A DNA stretch of 64,000 bases from contig WNNJ02003258.1 of NCBI GenBank assembly GCA_012934845.2, positions 310,001 to 374,000 of the forward strand. The letters run 5' to 3'. This stretch comes from Pomphorhynchus laevis. Its lineage: Eukaryota > Acanthocephala > Palaeacanthocephala > Echinorhynchida > Pomphorhynchidae. The position numbers and the translations under genes were made by a program. Under the pieces are notes generated by a model. The model worked only from the letters and a program-made list of their open reading frames with translations. It was not told the DNA's origin and made no database searches. Shown piece after piece: positions 1 through 10,496 of this stretch (its first letter is position 1; the number at the start of each line of letters is the position of its first letter).

Positions 1-49
1 CAGACAGCTCAGATTGAATGAACTTTAGTTGCCATTTAGAGAAACCTAA

Positions 50-1640
50 TTACTCCAATTTATTAAATAACACACAATGGTCAATTGTGTTGAATGCTTT
101 GCTCAAATCAATTTGAAGTGCTTGTACTATAGGTTGGGATCGTAAATCAAGATTATTGATTGCAAACTGATTTATTCTTATAAGTGCATTCATTATATTG
201 TCTTGTTGGTGAAAAGCGTGTTGGTTGATATCTAAGCGATTTAGATATATTGAATAAATTCGACGGCGAAAAGCCTTTTCAATTAGTTTTCCAAAAGCCT
301 GTAGCAATAATATTGGACGGAAACATTCTGATGTTACTGGGTTTGACTGTTTAGGAATTAAAACAACGTTTGTGCATTTTAAGCAATCAAGTACGATTTC
401 AAGTTGAAAGATCTGTGTAAATGCTACTGATAAATGTTGTGATAAGATATCACCAAGATATTTTACAATCCACACTGGTATACCCGGACCGTTGACTTTG
501 TTTGTAGAAAAACTATTTATATCCTTGAGTACTTCTTCGGAAGATACGAGATTCGTTGGTGGACTTAATTACATTGATAGGTATAATATGCTCGATACTT
601 CTTTTGCATTCAGAATTGTTAGTAAGAGATACGTTTATTCTGTCGAGTGTATCAGAGAGATTATTATTGTCCGAAGTAACAAGGTTGGATTGAGAAACAT
701 GACCACGTAATGCTGTTACATTTTTCCAAAATAACTTCGAAGATGTATTGCATAATTGTTTTAAGACGAAAGATTGACGCGCTTTTGTAATTTTTAATGA
801 AAGCTTCCTATTTAATTCATTAAAGTAATGATGATTTTTATGTTTATATGCATGATCACGGCGCAGTTGAAGCTCTTTCAGAACATGATACATCCAATGA
901 GGATCGCGATTTGTAAGAGTTATGGTCTTTGCAGGTATGCAATTTTCGACAATGTCACATATTGTCGATGTTATTGCATCAAGAGAAATAACGTTACAGT
1001 TTTCTGGGTGAGAGAATCATTTAAGTAATTCACTACGTAGTTTAATAAGATGATGTCCACGGCGATCCTGAACTACACGACGAGATAAAACTGTACGCTT
1101 TACTGAGTTTATAGGTTTGAGAATTACAGTCAAATGGTCGGATGATGATACAGCGCACACTTAATACCACCAAATCCGTAAGCGTCGGTATTAAGATAAA
1201 TTTTGTCAAGTGTAGATTTTCCGCGGGTTGGAAAGTTTACAAGTTGGAGAAAACCTAATTGATGTGCATAAGCATCGAAATCTAACTGATTAAAATCCAC
1301 CGCGATTAAAACGTATCTGTGGTTTGATAAAAGTTCATTAACTAACGTTGAAAGGTTTTCAAAAGCTTGTGATTTATCGGCAGATGGAGGATGGTATAGA
1401 ATTACTACAAGTAGCTGAAAGCTTCTTGTTTTTATAGTTTTACAGAAGTTTAAGACTATGGTCTCTAATGTAAGAGCTAATATATGGTCTCTAATGTATG
1501 ATCTAATCTCAGTGATTGACACATTTACACTATTTTTAACGTAAGCACATACCCCGCCACCTCTCCGGTTGCTTCTGTGAGCCTATAAAGGCTTTAGAAA
1601 TCCGGGAATATTACGTTCTTGTGAAGTCCCGTTGTTAAAC
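50..1640 (-). pseudogene. LINE-A ORF2 remnants: endonuclease and N-terminal reverse transcriptase
   Basis: Reading on the minus strand, 1522-1130 contains an exonuclease-endonuclease-phosphatase segment with LLVVILYHPPSADK and VAVDFNQLD-like motifs (family motif GDFN, here VDFN), then FPTRGKSTLDKIY, which matches the end of LINE endonucleases (normally TRG..LDLI). Positions 893-513 hold the linker found between endonuclease and RT. Positions 475-50 hold RT motifs 0 to A, including VVLIPKQSNPVTSECFRPI and IDLSKAFNTIDH. The pieces are separated by stops and frame changes, so no ORF2 protein could be made. Confidence 0.7.
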
Positions 1641-1807
1641 CACGTCTGTCACTAATAGAATATCAAGAGAATAAACACTGCACATTATAGATAAATGATC
1701 TATCTTATTAGGAAGGCTCTGTGCATTTGTCAGAAAAATAGTGGGATAAGAAAAGGTATGATCATTTTGCTGTGTAATAAGGCGTATGCACGCTTTATTA
1801 GTCATGA

Positions 1808-2707
1808 GCTTACAAGGTTAACTCTTTTCCAACGAACTCTGCATCGCGCCTTGACAACCCGAAAATCCTGAATTTCTAAGTGTTCTTCACCCATGCTCGT
1901 TCTTTCGATTAATTCTTGCCTAGCATTCCGTAATTTTCTACGATCGTTATAGAATCTATCAGGAAACAAGGCAGTTTATGTCCCTTTTAGTTTCCCACGT
2001 CGACGAAGAGTTGCTTCAGCATGCAGTTTATCTCCGAATATTACCTTTATGAGCCTAGATTTATCATTCTGTGATATTTGCGTATCTTCTCGCTGCATTC
2101 TAATTACCGCGTTAATTACGATTTTTTCGCATATGCATTGCTCACTTTGTTCAAAAAGAGACATTATGAGTTTCCTAGCAGATTCAATATCATGACCTAT
2201 CCTTACTTCGATGTTTTTTGATGTAGATTCATGTAATCCCCTTATCATGACGCAACGTGTCCTTGAAGGAAAATGATGCGGTTTGCTTGCAGCTCGATCA
2301 ATATAATCACACATAGGCAACAGTGATGAATCTGCTGATTGGTGAATATTGTTAGTTGATGATGCGTTTGGCGATTTACTCTTGTCGCGATACGACAACC
2401 TTCTAGATGAATTCATAAACGTTCTTACGACATGTGATCTCCCACCATCAAGTTTAGAGGATCTAGCGATATAAGGAATCTTTGAAGCCAACGTGACATT
2501 TAAATCTAATTCGGAGTTTGCTGGCTCCGTAATGTTTACTAAACAATCTTTCCTGAGTTCTACGGGAACATATACTTTGTCATTATCTAATACATCGATT
2601 GAAGATCGTGATTGGTTTTTAAAGTTTACTGAGTTCGCAATAATAGAACATCTTGGCGTATCTATATGTGTATTGTTCTGTGGTTTGAGTACTTGAATAG
2701 ATCGCAC
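1808..2707 (-). pseudogene. LINE-A ORF1 (RRM-like nucleic-acid-binding protein)
   Basis: The minus frame is open for 243 codons, read from a GTG at 2707 because the ORF's true 5' start is lost, to a TAA at 1976-1978. The C-terminal half (RCVMIRGLHES..., then SRLIKVIFGDKLHAEATL) looks like the RRM-like core of LINE ORF1 proteins. After the TAA the same frame continues in sense with LFPDRFYNDRRKLRNARQEL and ERTSMGEEHLEI, the usual ORF1 tail, down to about 1808. The TAA is therefore an internal nonsense change, not the native end. Upstream, at about 2714-2740, the frame holds a Cys-rich run (C-I-C-H-I-C-L-C) that could be the relic of a zinc cluster; this is weak. Confidence 0.6.
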
Positions 2708-2913
2708 AGCCTGACATAGGCAAATATGACATATACATTGTAAAGAATCAATGCAAGATCCTCTTTAAGATACATCTGAGTCAGAACGGGACAGTTTTTA
2801 TTATCGCAATTGATTAATATTTTATAATGTGGAGTTGATTGACATATCGTATTTGAACAGTTTATATAAGATGTAGAATCAGTAACGTTCTTTCGGTTTG
2901 TATTGGTTGAAAG

Positions 2914-3100
2914 TCAAATATAATTACTTAATCGATTTATAAGTATAGCTTTGGGACTGGTATAGTTTAATCCGCGTTTGCGACATTCAGAAATCAATTC
3001 CACTAGACAAAGTTATTTCAACTTCCCCATGATAGCTAAATTTTCTGCAACGGTAGATCGATCGACATATTTTCTTGGTCGTCCTGTCATATTACGTTTC
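2914..3100 (-). other. SAP-like and AT-hook-like coding segment upstream of LINE-A ORF1
   Basis: On the minus strand 3100-3060 encodes MTGRPRKYVDRS, an AT-hook-like GRPRK core. After one TAA the same frame gives LVELISECRKRGLNYTSPKA followed by ILINRLSNYI, ending at a TGA at 2914-2916. The Leu, Gly-Leu, Lys and Leu-Ile-x-Arg-Leu spacing is that of a SAP DNA-binding helix pair. It sits about 200 bases 5' of ORF1 on the same strand, so it may be the N-terminus of LINE-A ORF1. It could equally be an unrelated insertion. Confidence 0.4.
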
Positions 3101-3470
3101 GTAAGTATAAGTTATAAGATTTACTAATAACTTGACAAGAGAAATATTGTAATTGTCGTTTTAGGTTTGTAATGTATTTATCAGTGTAATGTATAGATAA
3201 TATCAATGTAGGTATAATTTTGCTACTCGATGTTCGTTGCTGCTCGTTGTGTATGAATATTAAATTTCAAATGTATATATTAATATTGTAATCACTTAAT
3301 CGATACTTATAGCTTTGCCTCCTATATAAGTCGCTTAATATATAAACCATTATTTATTCTTTAATAATTTTTTACTAAAAAATAGTAATAAACGATATCT
3401 AAAGGAAAATATTAGTGTGGTCATGAATAAATTTTGAAAATGATCAGCAAAACAAAGAAAAGAGTTTATT
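3101..3470. other. AT-rich spacer with a short duplicated block
   Basis: No gene seen. A block beginning TATATAAGTCGCTTAATATA at about 3323 recurs at about 3687 with a single base change (CGC to CGT) and continues into ATAAACCAT in both. This marks a partial direct repeat flanking the PLE end at 3470-3560. Confidence 0.4.
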
Positions 3471-4600
3471 CAATGAATTTTCGAACGCAACTGCGCTCAT
3501 CATTAGATATACAATACAACAAATTGTAAAAAAAACTAAAAAACTAAAAAATTAAAAATATCAACAATGTAGCATTTAAGCAATTTTCGAATTATTAAGT
3601 TATTTTTAATTCATCTGTTGATAGTTTTGGCGTGAAGTCTGGTTTGTTGTTTCAACAGAAGGTAAGATTCTATGAAAATACACCCCCTATATAAGTCGTT
3701 TAATATATAAACCATCATTTCGCAGCACACTTACAGCATCGAAATTTATTTGTTGATCACTCCGAATACTGTGTTTAACATACGCAATTATATTTTTGAC
3801 TGATCAACATTTTTCCGGTGTTGAGACACTAGAGTGCTTACTGTTCGAGGGCTTACTGGATTATTAGTCATTTGGGAACATATTATATAATATTGACGAT
3901 GTGCTTCAACATCATGATCAGTTTTAGACCAAACAACGATTTTGTCTTCTTTTTCTGCGTTTCTTACGACAATGTTAGCATTATTTGTTAACTCCTTCAA
4001 TGCGTTTCTTTTTAATTTTCTCATATTGTTGTTGACAATTGTATAGTTTTGTGGCATTTTTATATATTTTTACATCAATTGGTGTGAAGTGCTTGCTTTG
4101 TAGATTATTGGTCGTTTGGGAACATTGTACCGAATAATTTTGTTAAGCATCCCTCTCAGATTGCTTAAAAGTTTAGATCTCTTGAATTCGATGTGATATT
4201 CGATCTCCGATGTGATAAATGATAGCCTGATTGCTTGTAAGTTCGATATGTTGACAACCTTATCCGTATTAATATGTTCTTCGAATTTCCATCGATATAT
4301 TCGTTTGAAATTTGTTGTTGAAATGACTTAAGTTGTGATATGGTTACATTTGGTCCGGTAAGCGGATTAATTTTCTGAAATTTCGCACCAAAAGGTTTTT
4401 GTTTTGTCATCATTAACCCGAGTCAAGATTGGAGATCTAATGCTAATATTATTTGTACTCATGATGTCAAATTGGAATTACTTGAGATTGTGTGTAATAC
4501 AATACTTTATGATATTAGAGAAAGATATCAAATCGAGTAACTAGGCTGTATGATTTTTTTCAAAGTTTCGGGTTTACTACCCTTCTTCAGTGAAAACAAA
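3470..4600 (-). mobile_element. PLE-2: Penelope-like element fragments (RT N-terminus) with terminal hairpins
   Basis: Minus-strand 4057-3788 encodes ALKELTNNANIVVRNAEKED, then KIVVWSKTDHDVEAHRQ, the conserved start of PLE reverse transcriptases (IV..ADKG..VV...DY..EA.RQ). Positions 4413-4165 hold a further reading frame of unknown function just 5' of it. Both sides carry hammerhead-like hairpins: 4590-4566 (minus) with CTGAAGA, an extra A, a GGGT/ACCC stem and GAAA; and 3506-3479 (minus) with CTAATGA, an extra T, a GAGCGCA stem and GAAA. The rest of the RT is not present, so the element is a remnant. Confidence 0.6.
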
Positions 4601-5060
4601 ACTAAAATTAAAGTTTACACAGGTCACAGATCTTTTATAAAGAATATTTTCGTTCACATTGATACGAAATAATTAGCACCACTTTTACAACTTTTAAATT
4701 ATGCTCCGTATTTAGACTTTCTTCGATTGTCATTTGTCCAATCCAATAGCTTTTGAGATGCTTTCTTAAATTAACGTCTGCTGTTTGCTCTATCAGGGTT
4801 GTTGTCATAATGTGATTAGGATTCTTGAGCATGTACTAAACTGCGCTGTCATTTTTTACTCGTTTAGCTTTAATATCTGATCGCCCTTTATTATGCTTGC
4901 ATATTATTTGTTATTACATCTGCCCTGGGTGTCCAAGGGAAGGTGTAACAACAAATTATATTTTATATATTTGTACACTTTAAAGTGTCCCTGTAAAACA
5001 GCATTTCTATTAAAAAGAATTTAGTGCCTGATAAATGCTTAAACTGCAATAAGCACTGTC
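4600..5060 (-). mobile_element. Possible C-terminal end of a PLE GIY-YIG endonuclease, plus spacer
   Basis: Minus-strand 4832-4635 encodes LRKHLKSYWIGQMTIEESLN followed by TEHNLKVVKVVLI, which resembles the tail of PLE endonucleases. It is upstream, on the same strand, of the terminal hairpin at 4590-4566 and of the next RT start at 4057. That order would suit a tandem PLE arrangement. The match is weak; the remainder (4840-5060) shows nothing recognisable. Confidence 0.3.
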
Positions 5061-5179
5061 ATGCACAGAGCTTATGCTAAATTTCCTCTGATTATTCAGA
5101 TTAAGGGTAGTTCTATTTTTTCGAGCTTTAAACATTGTTTAAGAGTGTGTTAAGGTGCCTATGGATGATTATTAAAGTC

Positions 5180-5221
5180 ACGGTGCTGATGCGCTCCGTT
5201 AGAGCGAAACGCGTATACCGT
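5180..5221 (+). ncRNA. Hammerhead ribozyme, decayed copy (inverted PLE-1 terminal repeat)
   Basis: Plus strand: stem I strand ACGGTG (5180-5185), core CTGATGC (5186-5192, one base off CTGATGA), stem II GCTC/GAGC around CGTTA, GAA (5206-5208), palindromic stem III ACGCGT (5209-5214), site base A, and TACCGT (5216-5221) closing stem I. The substituted core A predicts poor or no activity. Confidence 0.75.
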
Positions 5222-7360
5222 TGTGGAAGTTTGTCATCACACATAGGATGACTGAGCTTCCTTTAATATTGCGAGAATAATCGGTTCTATTTCTTTCAGA
5301 CTTTGAATATTGCGAAAATAATCGGTTCTATTTCTTGGTCTAATGAGGATATATAGAATGATGACGGGTGTTTAGGCCTACTTGTGAGCTAAACATAGTG
5401 ATATATACACAGTTTCAAGCGATTTTTCGCACTTTGAGCTGGACATTTTGAGCATTGTGCGAAGTAGATGCGACCGACTGACGAACAATATGTGTTTTAT
5501 AGAACATTATATTTTAGTTCTGTCTGTGAGCTTTGAAAATGGGTTGCTATCTCTACGTTCGCAAAGTATTTTGTTCTTGGACGACTGCATGGTCTACATC
5601 CATTAGTTCCTAGCCTTTCACATGATCTCTTTCTTGATAAAATAATGCTTAATTTTCTGCTGAGTTTCATGATCACATTGATTGGCCGAATAGGAATGTA
5701 ATACTTATTACTAGTTTCACGCACGTAAGCACTCAATTCTCTCTGGAAATCATTTAAACCAGGATGATATTTCATGAATATCTTGTTACGAGGCTCATCG
5801 GTGATCGAATATTGAATTATTATATAATTCAATATTCTTAGATTTTTCTAATGCAGAATTTATAAAATGTATTTTGTAACCACGTTTTAATAGATCCACT
5901 GTCATATTCCGTAAGCACACATTTACCATTTGATTTGTGCTATATATACGACGGATTAATAAACTCTCATTTAATATAAGGTTTCGTTTCATAAATTTAG
6001 GGTGGTTGTTCTTTGGATGAAAATACATCTTTTTACTGGATTCTTTAGGGTACAGTGTTGTTTGTACTGAGCTATTTTCACCGCGGTAGCATTTAATATC
6101 CAAAAAAGTTGACCTCATTTGTGTCGTTTTTTTGATGTTAGTTTTAGTTGTCTAAACTCATTGAAAGCACTGATGAACGTATTCAGGGCTTATTTACCAT
6201 GTCTCCAGATGAAAAATATATCGTCAATATACCTTAAATACAATTCAGGTTTGAACATTTGAGTTTTCATAAATTTACGTTCATATAAATCCATATATAT
6301 ATTATCGCCAATGTCGGCGCAAATGGTATACCCATTGCAACACCGATTTCTTGTTTATAAAGCGTACAATCAAACTCAAATATGTAACTTTTTAATATCG
6401 TATTTAAGGACTTAATAACAAAATTCATTTTCATGTTATCCCATCCTGCCTCTTGCATTGCATAGTGTGCACTATTGATGCCTGCAACAATGGGAATATT
6501 ACTGTAGAGCCATTCAACATCCATGGTGGATATAATATCGTTTTCATTAAGCGACATCTTTGTAACTTTACCGACGAAATCATATGTGTTTCGTACGTAA
6601 CTTGATACTCTGCATTAAAGCGGTTTCAATAATTTGTCGATATGGCGGATAAATGTTCAGTAGCAGTGCCTTTGTTACTAACTATCGGTCTGCCTCTTCA
6701 TTGTATATCTGATTTATGTGTTTTAGGAAGCATATAAAAATTTTCTGGTCGTGGATTTGTATAGCGAATTTGTAACGATTCTTCTAATGTTAAAAACCTT
6801 CTCATAACAAATTCATCAAGCAGATCATTAACTTGCTGTATAGATTACTATAGATCGTCTTTAGAAGCTACTTTATATATTTGTGTTTGAAGCTGTCGTA
6901 GGGCGTCTTCTTTATATATACTTTTCTTCTACAACACAGCTTCCAGGCCTTTGTCCGCTTTGGATATCACAATATCACAACGGTTGCGTAGACTTGTTAT
7001 TGCATCCCATTCGTCTCTTGATAAATTGCTTTCATTACGATAGTTTGGTGGTCGAGCTGCATATTTATCAAATATTAGTGATTTAAATTCGTTATGGATA
7101 TTTAATTCCACTTGGTTATTTAATTCCACTTATTACATAATAATGTTATTACATAATTTAGTAGGTACGTTTTTTAATTGAGTAATTAGGTAATATCTAC
7201 TATATTCTCTTGGCGTGATATTAAAGTCAAGGCATTAATTTAAATATTAATAATAAACCACAATCGATCACCAATGAGCCTCGTAACAATATATTCATGA
7301 CGTATCATCCTGGTTTAAATGATCTCTAGAGAAAATTTTGTGTGACGACAAACTTCAACA

Positions 7361-7402
7361 GCGGTAAACGCGTTTCGCTCTAACGAAGCTCATCACTACC
7401 GT
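7361..7402 (-). ncRNA. Hammerhead ribozyme, decayed copy (PLE-1 5' terminal repeat)
   Basis: Minus strand: ACGGTA, then GTGATGA (7396-7390; core C replaced by G), stem II GCTT/GAGC around CGTTA, GAA, stem III ACGCGT (7373-7368), site base T, and stem I return TACCGC (7366-7361). Same fold as the 7823 copy with one core and two stem changes. Confidence 0.75.
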
Positions 7403-7822
7403 GACTTTAATAATCATCCGTAGACGCCTTAGCATACGCTTAAACAGTGTTTAAAGCTCGAAAAACAGAACTACCCTTAATCTGAATCATCAGAGGGAAT
7501 TTAGCATACACTCTGTGCGTAGCAATGCGTAATGCAATTTAACCATGCATCAAGCACTAAATTCCTTTTAATAGAAATGCTGTTTAACAGGGTCACTTTC
7601 ATGTGTACAAATAGAAAATATAAATTGTTGTCACACTTGCCCTTGGACACCAAATGGTTTACTCATAAATATATCACTATGTTTCCCTCATGAAGAGGCA
7701 TAAACACCAGGCAGCATTCTATATATCCTCATTAGACCAAGAAATAGAACCGAATTACTCTCCCAATATTCAAAGTCGGTACGTATGCCCATTCATCCTA
7801 TGTGTGACGACAAATTTCAACA

Positions 7823-7864
7823 ACGGTAGACGCGTTTCGCTCTAACGGAGCTCATCAGTACCGT
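7823..7864 (-). ncRNA. Hammerhead ribozyme, canonical core (PLE-1 terminal repeat)
   Basis: Read on the minus strand from 7864: stem I 5' strand ACGGTA (7864-7859); invariant CTGATGA (7858-7852); stem II GCTC (7851-7848), loop CGTTA, GAGC (7842-7839); invariant GAA (7838-7836); a six-base self-complementary stem III ACGCGT (7835-7830) whose last T and the next C (7829) make the GTC cleavage triplet; and TACCGT (7828-7823), which pairs perfectly with the stem I start. This is a type I hammerhead with the very short palindromic stem III reported for PLE ribozymes, which are thought to act as dimers. Self-cleavage between 7829 and 7828 is predicted, not shown. Confidence 0.9.
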
Positions 7865-7959
7865 GACTTTAATAATCATTTATAGGCACCTTAACACACG
7901 CTTAAATAGTGTTTAAAGCTCGAAAAGCCGAACTACTCTTAATCTTTTCTTCAGAGAGA

Positions 7960-8610
7960 GTTCAAAAGAGCCTACGATAGAATAAACGTTAAAGGGCGTA
8001 TACCAACTATTTATTTTAAAAGTTCAAACAAAATAAACACCCAAATTATACGCTCTAAATCAAAAGGTAGAGAATCGAATAACACAAACAAATACATGTA
8101 CACCCTGTAAACGACCAAAATGTAAAACTTGTTCAGTTATAAATACATGTCATGAATACATCGGTCAACATACTAATGAGTCAAATACAAATTAAAATAT
8201 TCATGTACTTGCAATGATAGAAGTGTAGTTTATTTAGCAGAATGCATTGTTTGCAATGCACAGTATGTTGGTGAAAGTTCGGGATGCATTTCGGAAAGAC
8301 TAAATAATAGGATAGCTTATATACTGCACAACCGTAGCAATATACCGCAGTAAAACATGCACTGCTACATGGAAATGAATGTTTTAAATATACAATATTA
8401 TCGAAAGGCAATGTCCATAAAAGGTGGGAAAAAGAAATGAGAAAAATTGGGCAGTTAATGACGGATAGGAGCAACATGCTAAATGCAGAACACGTTTTTC
8501 AATTGAAAGATTTGACCTAAAATTTATAAATTTAATTTCGTACATTTGTGCTGTATTTTACTTTGTCTTCTAGATTTTGAAAAAGGCTTACTAAGCCGAA
8601 ACGTAAATAA
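7960..8610 (+). mobile_element. PLE-3: GIY-YIG endonuclease end of a Penelope-like element
   Basis: Plus-strand reading, with frame changes, gives a cysteine cluster PCKRPKCKTCSVINTC (about 8104-8150). It is followed by ECIVCNAQYVGESSGCISER (about 8240-8300), the QYVGE form of the GIY-YIG nuclease motif in PLEs, and later by KVGKRNEKNWAVND. At 8577-8601 it ends in a hairpin (GGCTTA/TAAGCC) then GAAACGT, a decayed version of the PLE terminal motif. It abuts the terminal repeat of PLE-1 in the opposite orientation and is truncated at its 5' side. Confidence 0.6.
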
Positions 8611-8694
8611 AACAAATCTTGTCTCACCCTGGTCCTGAAATTATAAATTAAAAAAGAATGTGTAATCGTATTCAAGGAAATCCTAAAAAGTAGT

Positions 8695-8860
8695 TTAACC
8701 CTAATATATAGTATATATAATATATAATATATACTATAATAAATATAATAAATATATTTATTAAATATAATATATAAATATAATAAATATTATATTATAT
8801 TATAATAATTATGATATATATAATAAATATATATTATATATTTAACCATAATATATAGAA
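8695..8860. repeat. Low-complexity TA-rich tract
   Basis: About 165 bases made almost only of ATATA/AATAA permutations (for example TATATAATATATAATATATA). No coding or structured feature seen. Confidence 0.85.
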
Positions 8861-8879
8861 TTGCTGTTGTCTTTATAAT

Positions 8880-9062
8880 TATCACAAAAGCAGTCGAAAC
8901 GTACTCTAACCACTTCCTCCGACTGACGATGACCGCTGGATGGTTAGGAGCGTTTCGGAGTGATACATTAGACTGATGGAGCTGATGATCAAAGTCCAGT
9001 TTTTTAGCAGCACATATGGATTTAAAATCAATCGTAGCCAGGTTTGGCTCCTGGACCACAGT
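8880..9062. repeat. PLE-type terminal palindrome
   Basis: CGAAACGTACTCTAACCAC (about 8895) is matched in inverted form by GGATGGTTAGGAGCGTTTCG (about 8938), with CGACTGACGATGACCG between. The minus strand downstream is open (EPNLATIDFKSICAAKKLDF, then HQLHQSNVSLRNAPNHPA) but is not recognised. The CGAAACG arms suggest a head-to-head pair of PLE ends. Confidence 0.45.
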
Positions 9063-9086
9063 TTCGAACGATTTTTCGCACTACCA

Positions 9087-9300
9087 ATATATATTGTATT
9101 TATTTAAACGAATTAAGGTAAAGACTTTTATATTTTATAAAGCTTTCGAGATTTCTCCCTTCTTCAGTATAACTGAAGATGTCCCTTCTTCAGTATAACT
9201 GAAATGAATTTGCTATACTGAAGAAGGGAGAAATCTTGAAAGCTTTATAATATAAATAAGTCTTTGTCTTGATTCGTTTAAATAAATACAATATTATATA
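9087..9300. repeat. Foldback repeat with arms of about 85 bases
   Basis: The left arm (about 9087-9172) ends ...TTTCGAGATTTCTCCCTTCT. The right arm (about 9213-9300) is its reverse complement with a few differences. Each arm carries the hammerhead-like end motif: CTGAAGA, one extra A, a GGGA-GAAA-TCTC stem-loop, then GAAA (minus 9167-9144; plus 9218-9241). A short duplicated CCCTTCTTCAGTATAACTGA lies in the spacer. This is probably a pair of inverted PLE ends. Confidence 0.7.
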
Positions 9301-9422
9301 TTTATAAGTATCGTCATCGATGGACGATCCGAATCTGCACCGGTTTAAATATGAACCTAATCATTTATATATGATGTTAGATGATCTAACTTGAATTTGA
9401 ATGAGGAATGCGACGGTCTGAT

Positions 9423-9681
9423 AACATTTAAATTTGAAGAAAGCTGGCAAAACCATCGCAAAATTAATTTAATTGAATATTCCGATGCCTAGCTGGCATC
9501 ATCTTCAGCAATTGTAGTTAGAATAGTTTATCAATTTTTAAGACTTGAGAAAATTTATGACTTAAAAAATTGTTAAACTATTCTAACTACACTTGCTGAA
9601 GATGATGCTAGCTAGGCATCGGAATATTCAATTAAATTAATTTTGCGATGGTTTTGCCAGCTTTCTTCAAATTTAAATGTT
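9423..9681. repeat. Foldback repeat with arms of about 120 bases and an 18-base spacer
   Basis: Positions 9423-9542 and 9561-9681 are near-perfect reverse complements. The arms hold the palindromic motif CTGAAGA, extra T, GATGCC/GGCATC stem, then GGAATATTC (minus 9508-9475; plus 9596-9629). No ORF. It could be a MITE-like foldback or a head-to-head pair of PLE termini. Confidence 0.8.
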
Positions 9682-9689
9682 AGATGATC

Positions 9690-10490
9690 TTATTACTAAA
9701 TAATGAATTTTATTGTATTTTAATTATGTCTTAAAGAATAATTTTATTGTTGAATTATGCACTTGCAGTTTAAGTCACTCACTGTATAACCAATCTATAT
9801 ATGAATTATATATGTTACAATATACGACCCTTTTTCTTACAAGGACCTTGAGGTAGTTTCGGCTGAAAAGATGGCGCATGAGCAAGGAAATGTGCTGTTG
9901 AACATTAGATTCAAACACTGCGTGTCTTACGAATCAATTAGTAAACCGTTTAATCGAGATAATATGGAGAACTCTATTAGGCAGTAGGTGTTTGATTCGT
10001 TTTTTGTTAATAAGTAACGTTATGTATAATCGTTATTTTTATTAGTTTGTGGTTTTTAATTAGAATACGATATTGAGGAACCTTTAAATCCTTACAAAAA
10101 TCAAAGCAGATATTGCGTACTTGATGAGTACATTAATTATTAATTATTTATCTTTATTTTTATTGAAATGAAGATATGATACTGAAACTTTAATATTTTA
10201 TATTTATGTTGTTATATTAAAACAAATTGTATAGCATCTTTATAATTATTTATTTTTTATAATTATTTATCTTTATTCTTAATATATATATCATATAAAA
10301 TACTTAGACTTAGTTATATGATCTGATTTGTTCTTCTGATAAGAAGAACAAATCTTTTCAAGCAAGTTTGATAAATTATTTCTTTTCTTATAATGGAGAA
10401 TTATACATCAACAAAATATTATTAAAAACATTTAACCGATTAAGCGGAAATGTTTTTACGGATGGATAATAAACAATATACTTTGTGCTT
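9690..10490. other. AT-rich spacer without recognisable gene
   Basis: About 800 bases with no convincing ORF. It holds one short snap-back hairpin: GATTTGTTCTTCT, spacer GATA, then AGAAGAACAAATC (10326-10355). Otherwise nothing is seen. Confidence 0.5.
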
Positions 10491-10496
10491 GTGTTA

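Larger units (their letters stand above)
1..3020 (-). mobile_element. LINE-A: CR1/L2-like non-LTR retrotransposon, 3' end beyond window edge
   Basis: Minus-strand coding pieces lie in LINE order: an ORF1-type protein (about 2707-1808), an apurinic-type endonuclease (about 1640-1130), a linker (about 893-513) and the first half of a reverse transcriptase (475 to the left edge). The RT part ends in the domain-A-like LQIDLSKAFNTIDH. The element is decayed: ORF2 is in several frames with stops. ORF1 plus an apurinic-type endonuclease plus RT is the CR1/L2/Jockey layout; the exact clade is inferred. Its 5' limit is put near 3020 because a SAP-like segment just upstream of ORF1 may belong to it. 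Confidence 0.75.
5060..7960 (-). mobile_element. PLE-1: Penelope-like element with hammerhead-bearing terminal repeats
   Basis: Minus-strand coding order is: RT N-terminus (7129-6929, RNRCDIVISKADKGLEAVL), RT core (6557-6267, ISTMDVEWLYSNIP and GVAMGIPFAPTLAIIYIW, the PLE domain A/B signature), post-RT region (6118-5795, FLDIKCY and NHPKFMKRN), and the start of the endonuclease region (5832-5497, ending in a CRPCSRPRTKYF cluster). Upstream copies of the terminal repeat lie at about 7330-7560 and 7680-7950 in the same orientation. A third copy at about 5060-5340 is inverted. All three contain a hammerhead ribozyme core. The element is decayed, with several breaks in its reading frame. Confidence 0.8.

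Noticed and set aside
8181-8477. Minus-strand frame of 98 codons rich in Cys and hydrophobic residues
   Set aside because: The plus strand encodes the PLE GIY-YIG motif QYVGESS at the same place; the minus frame is its shadow.
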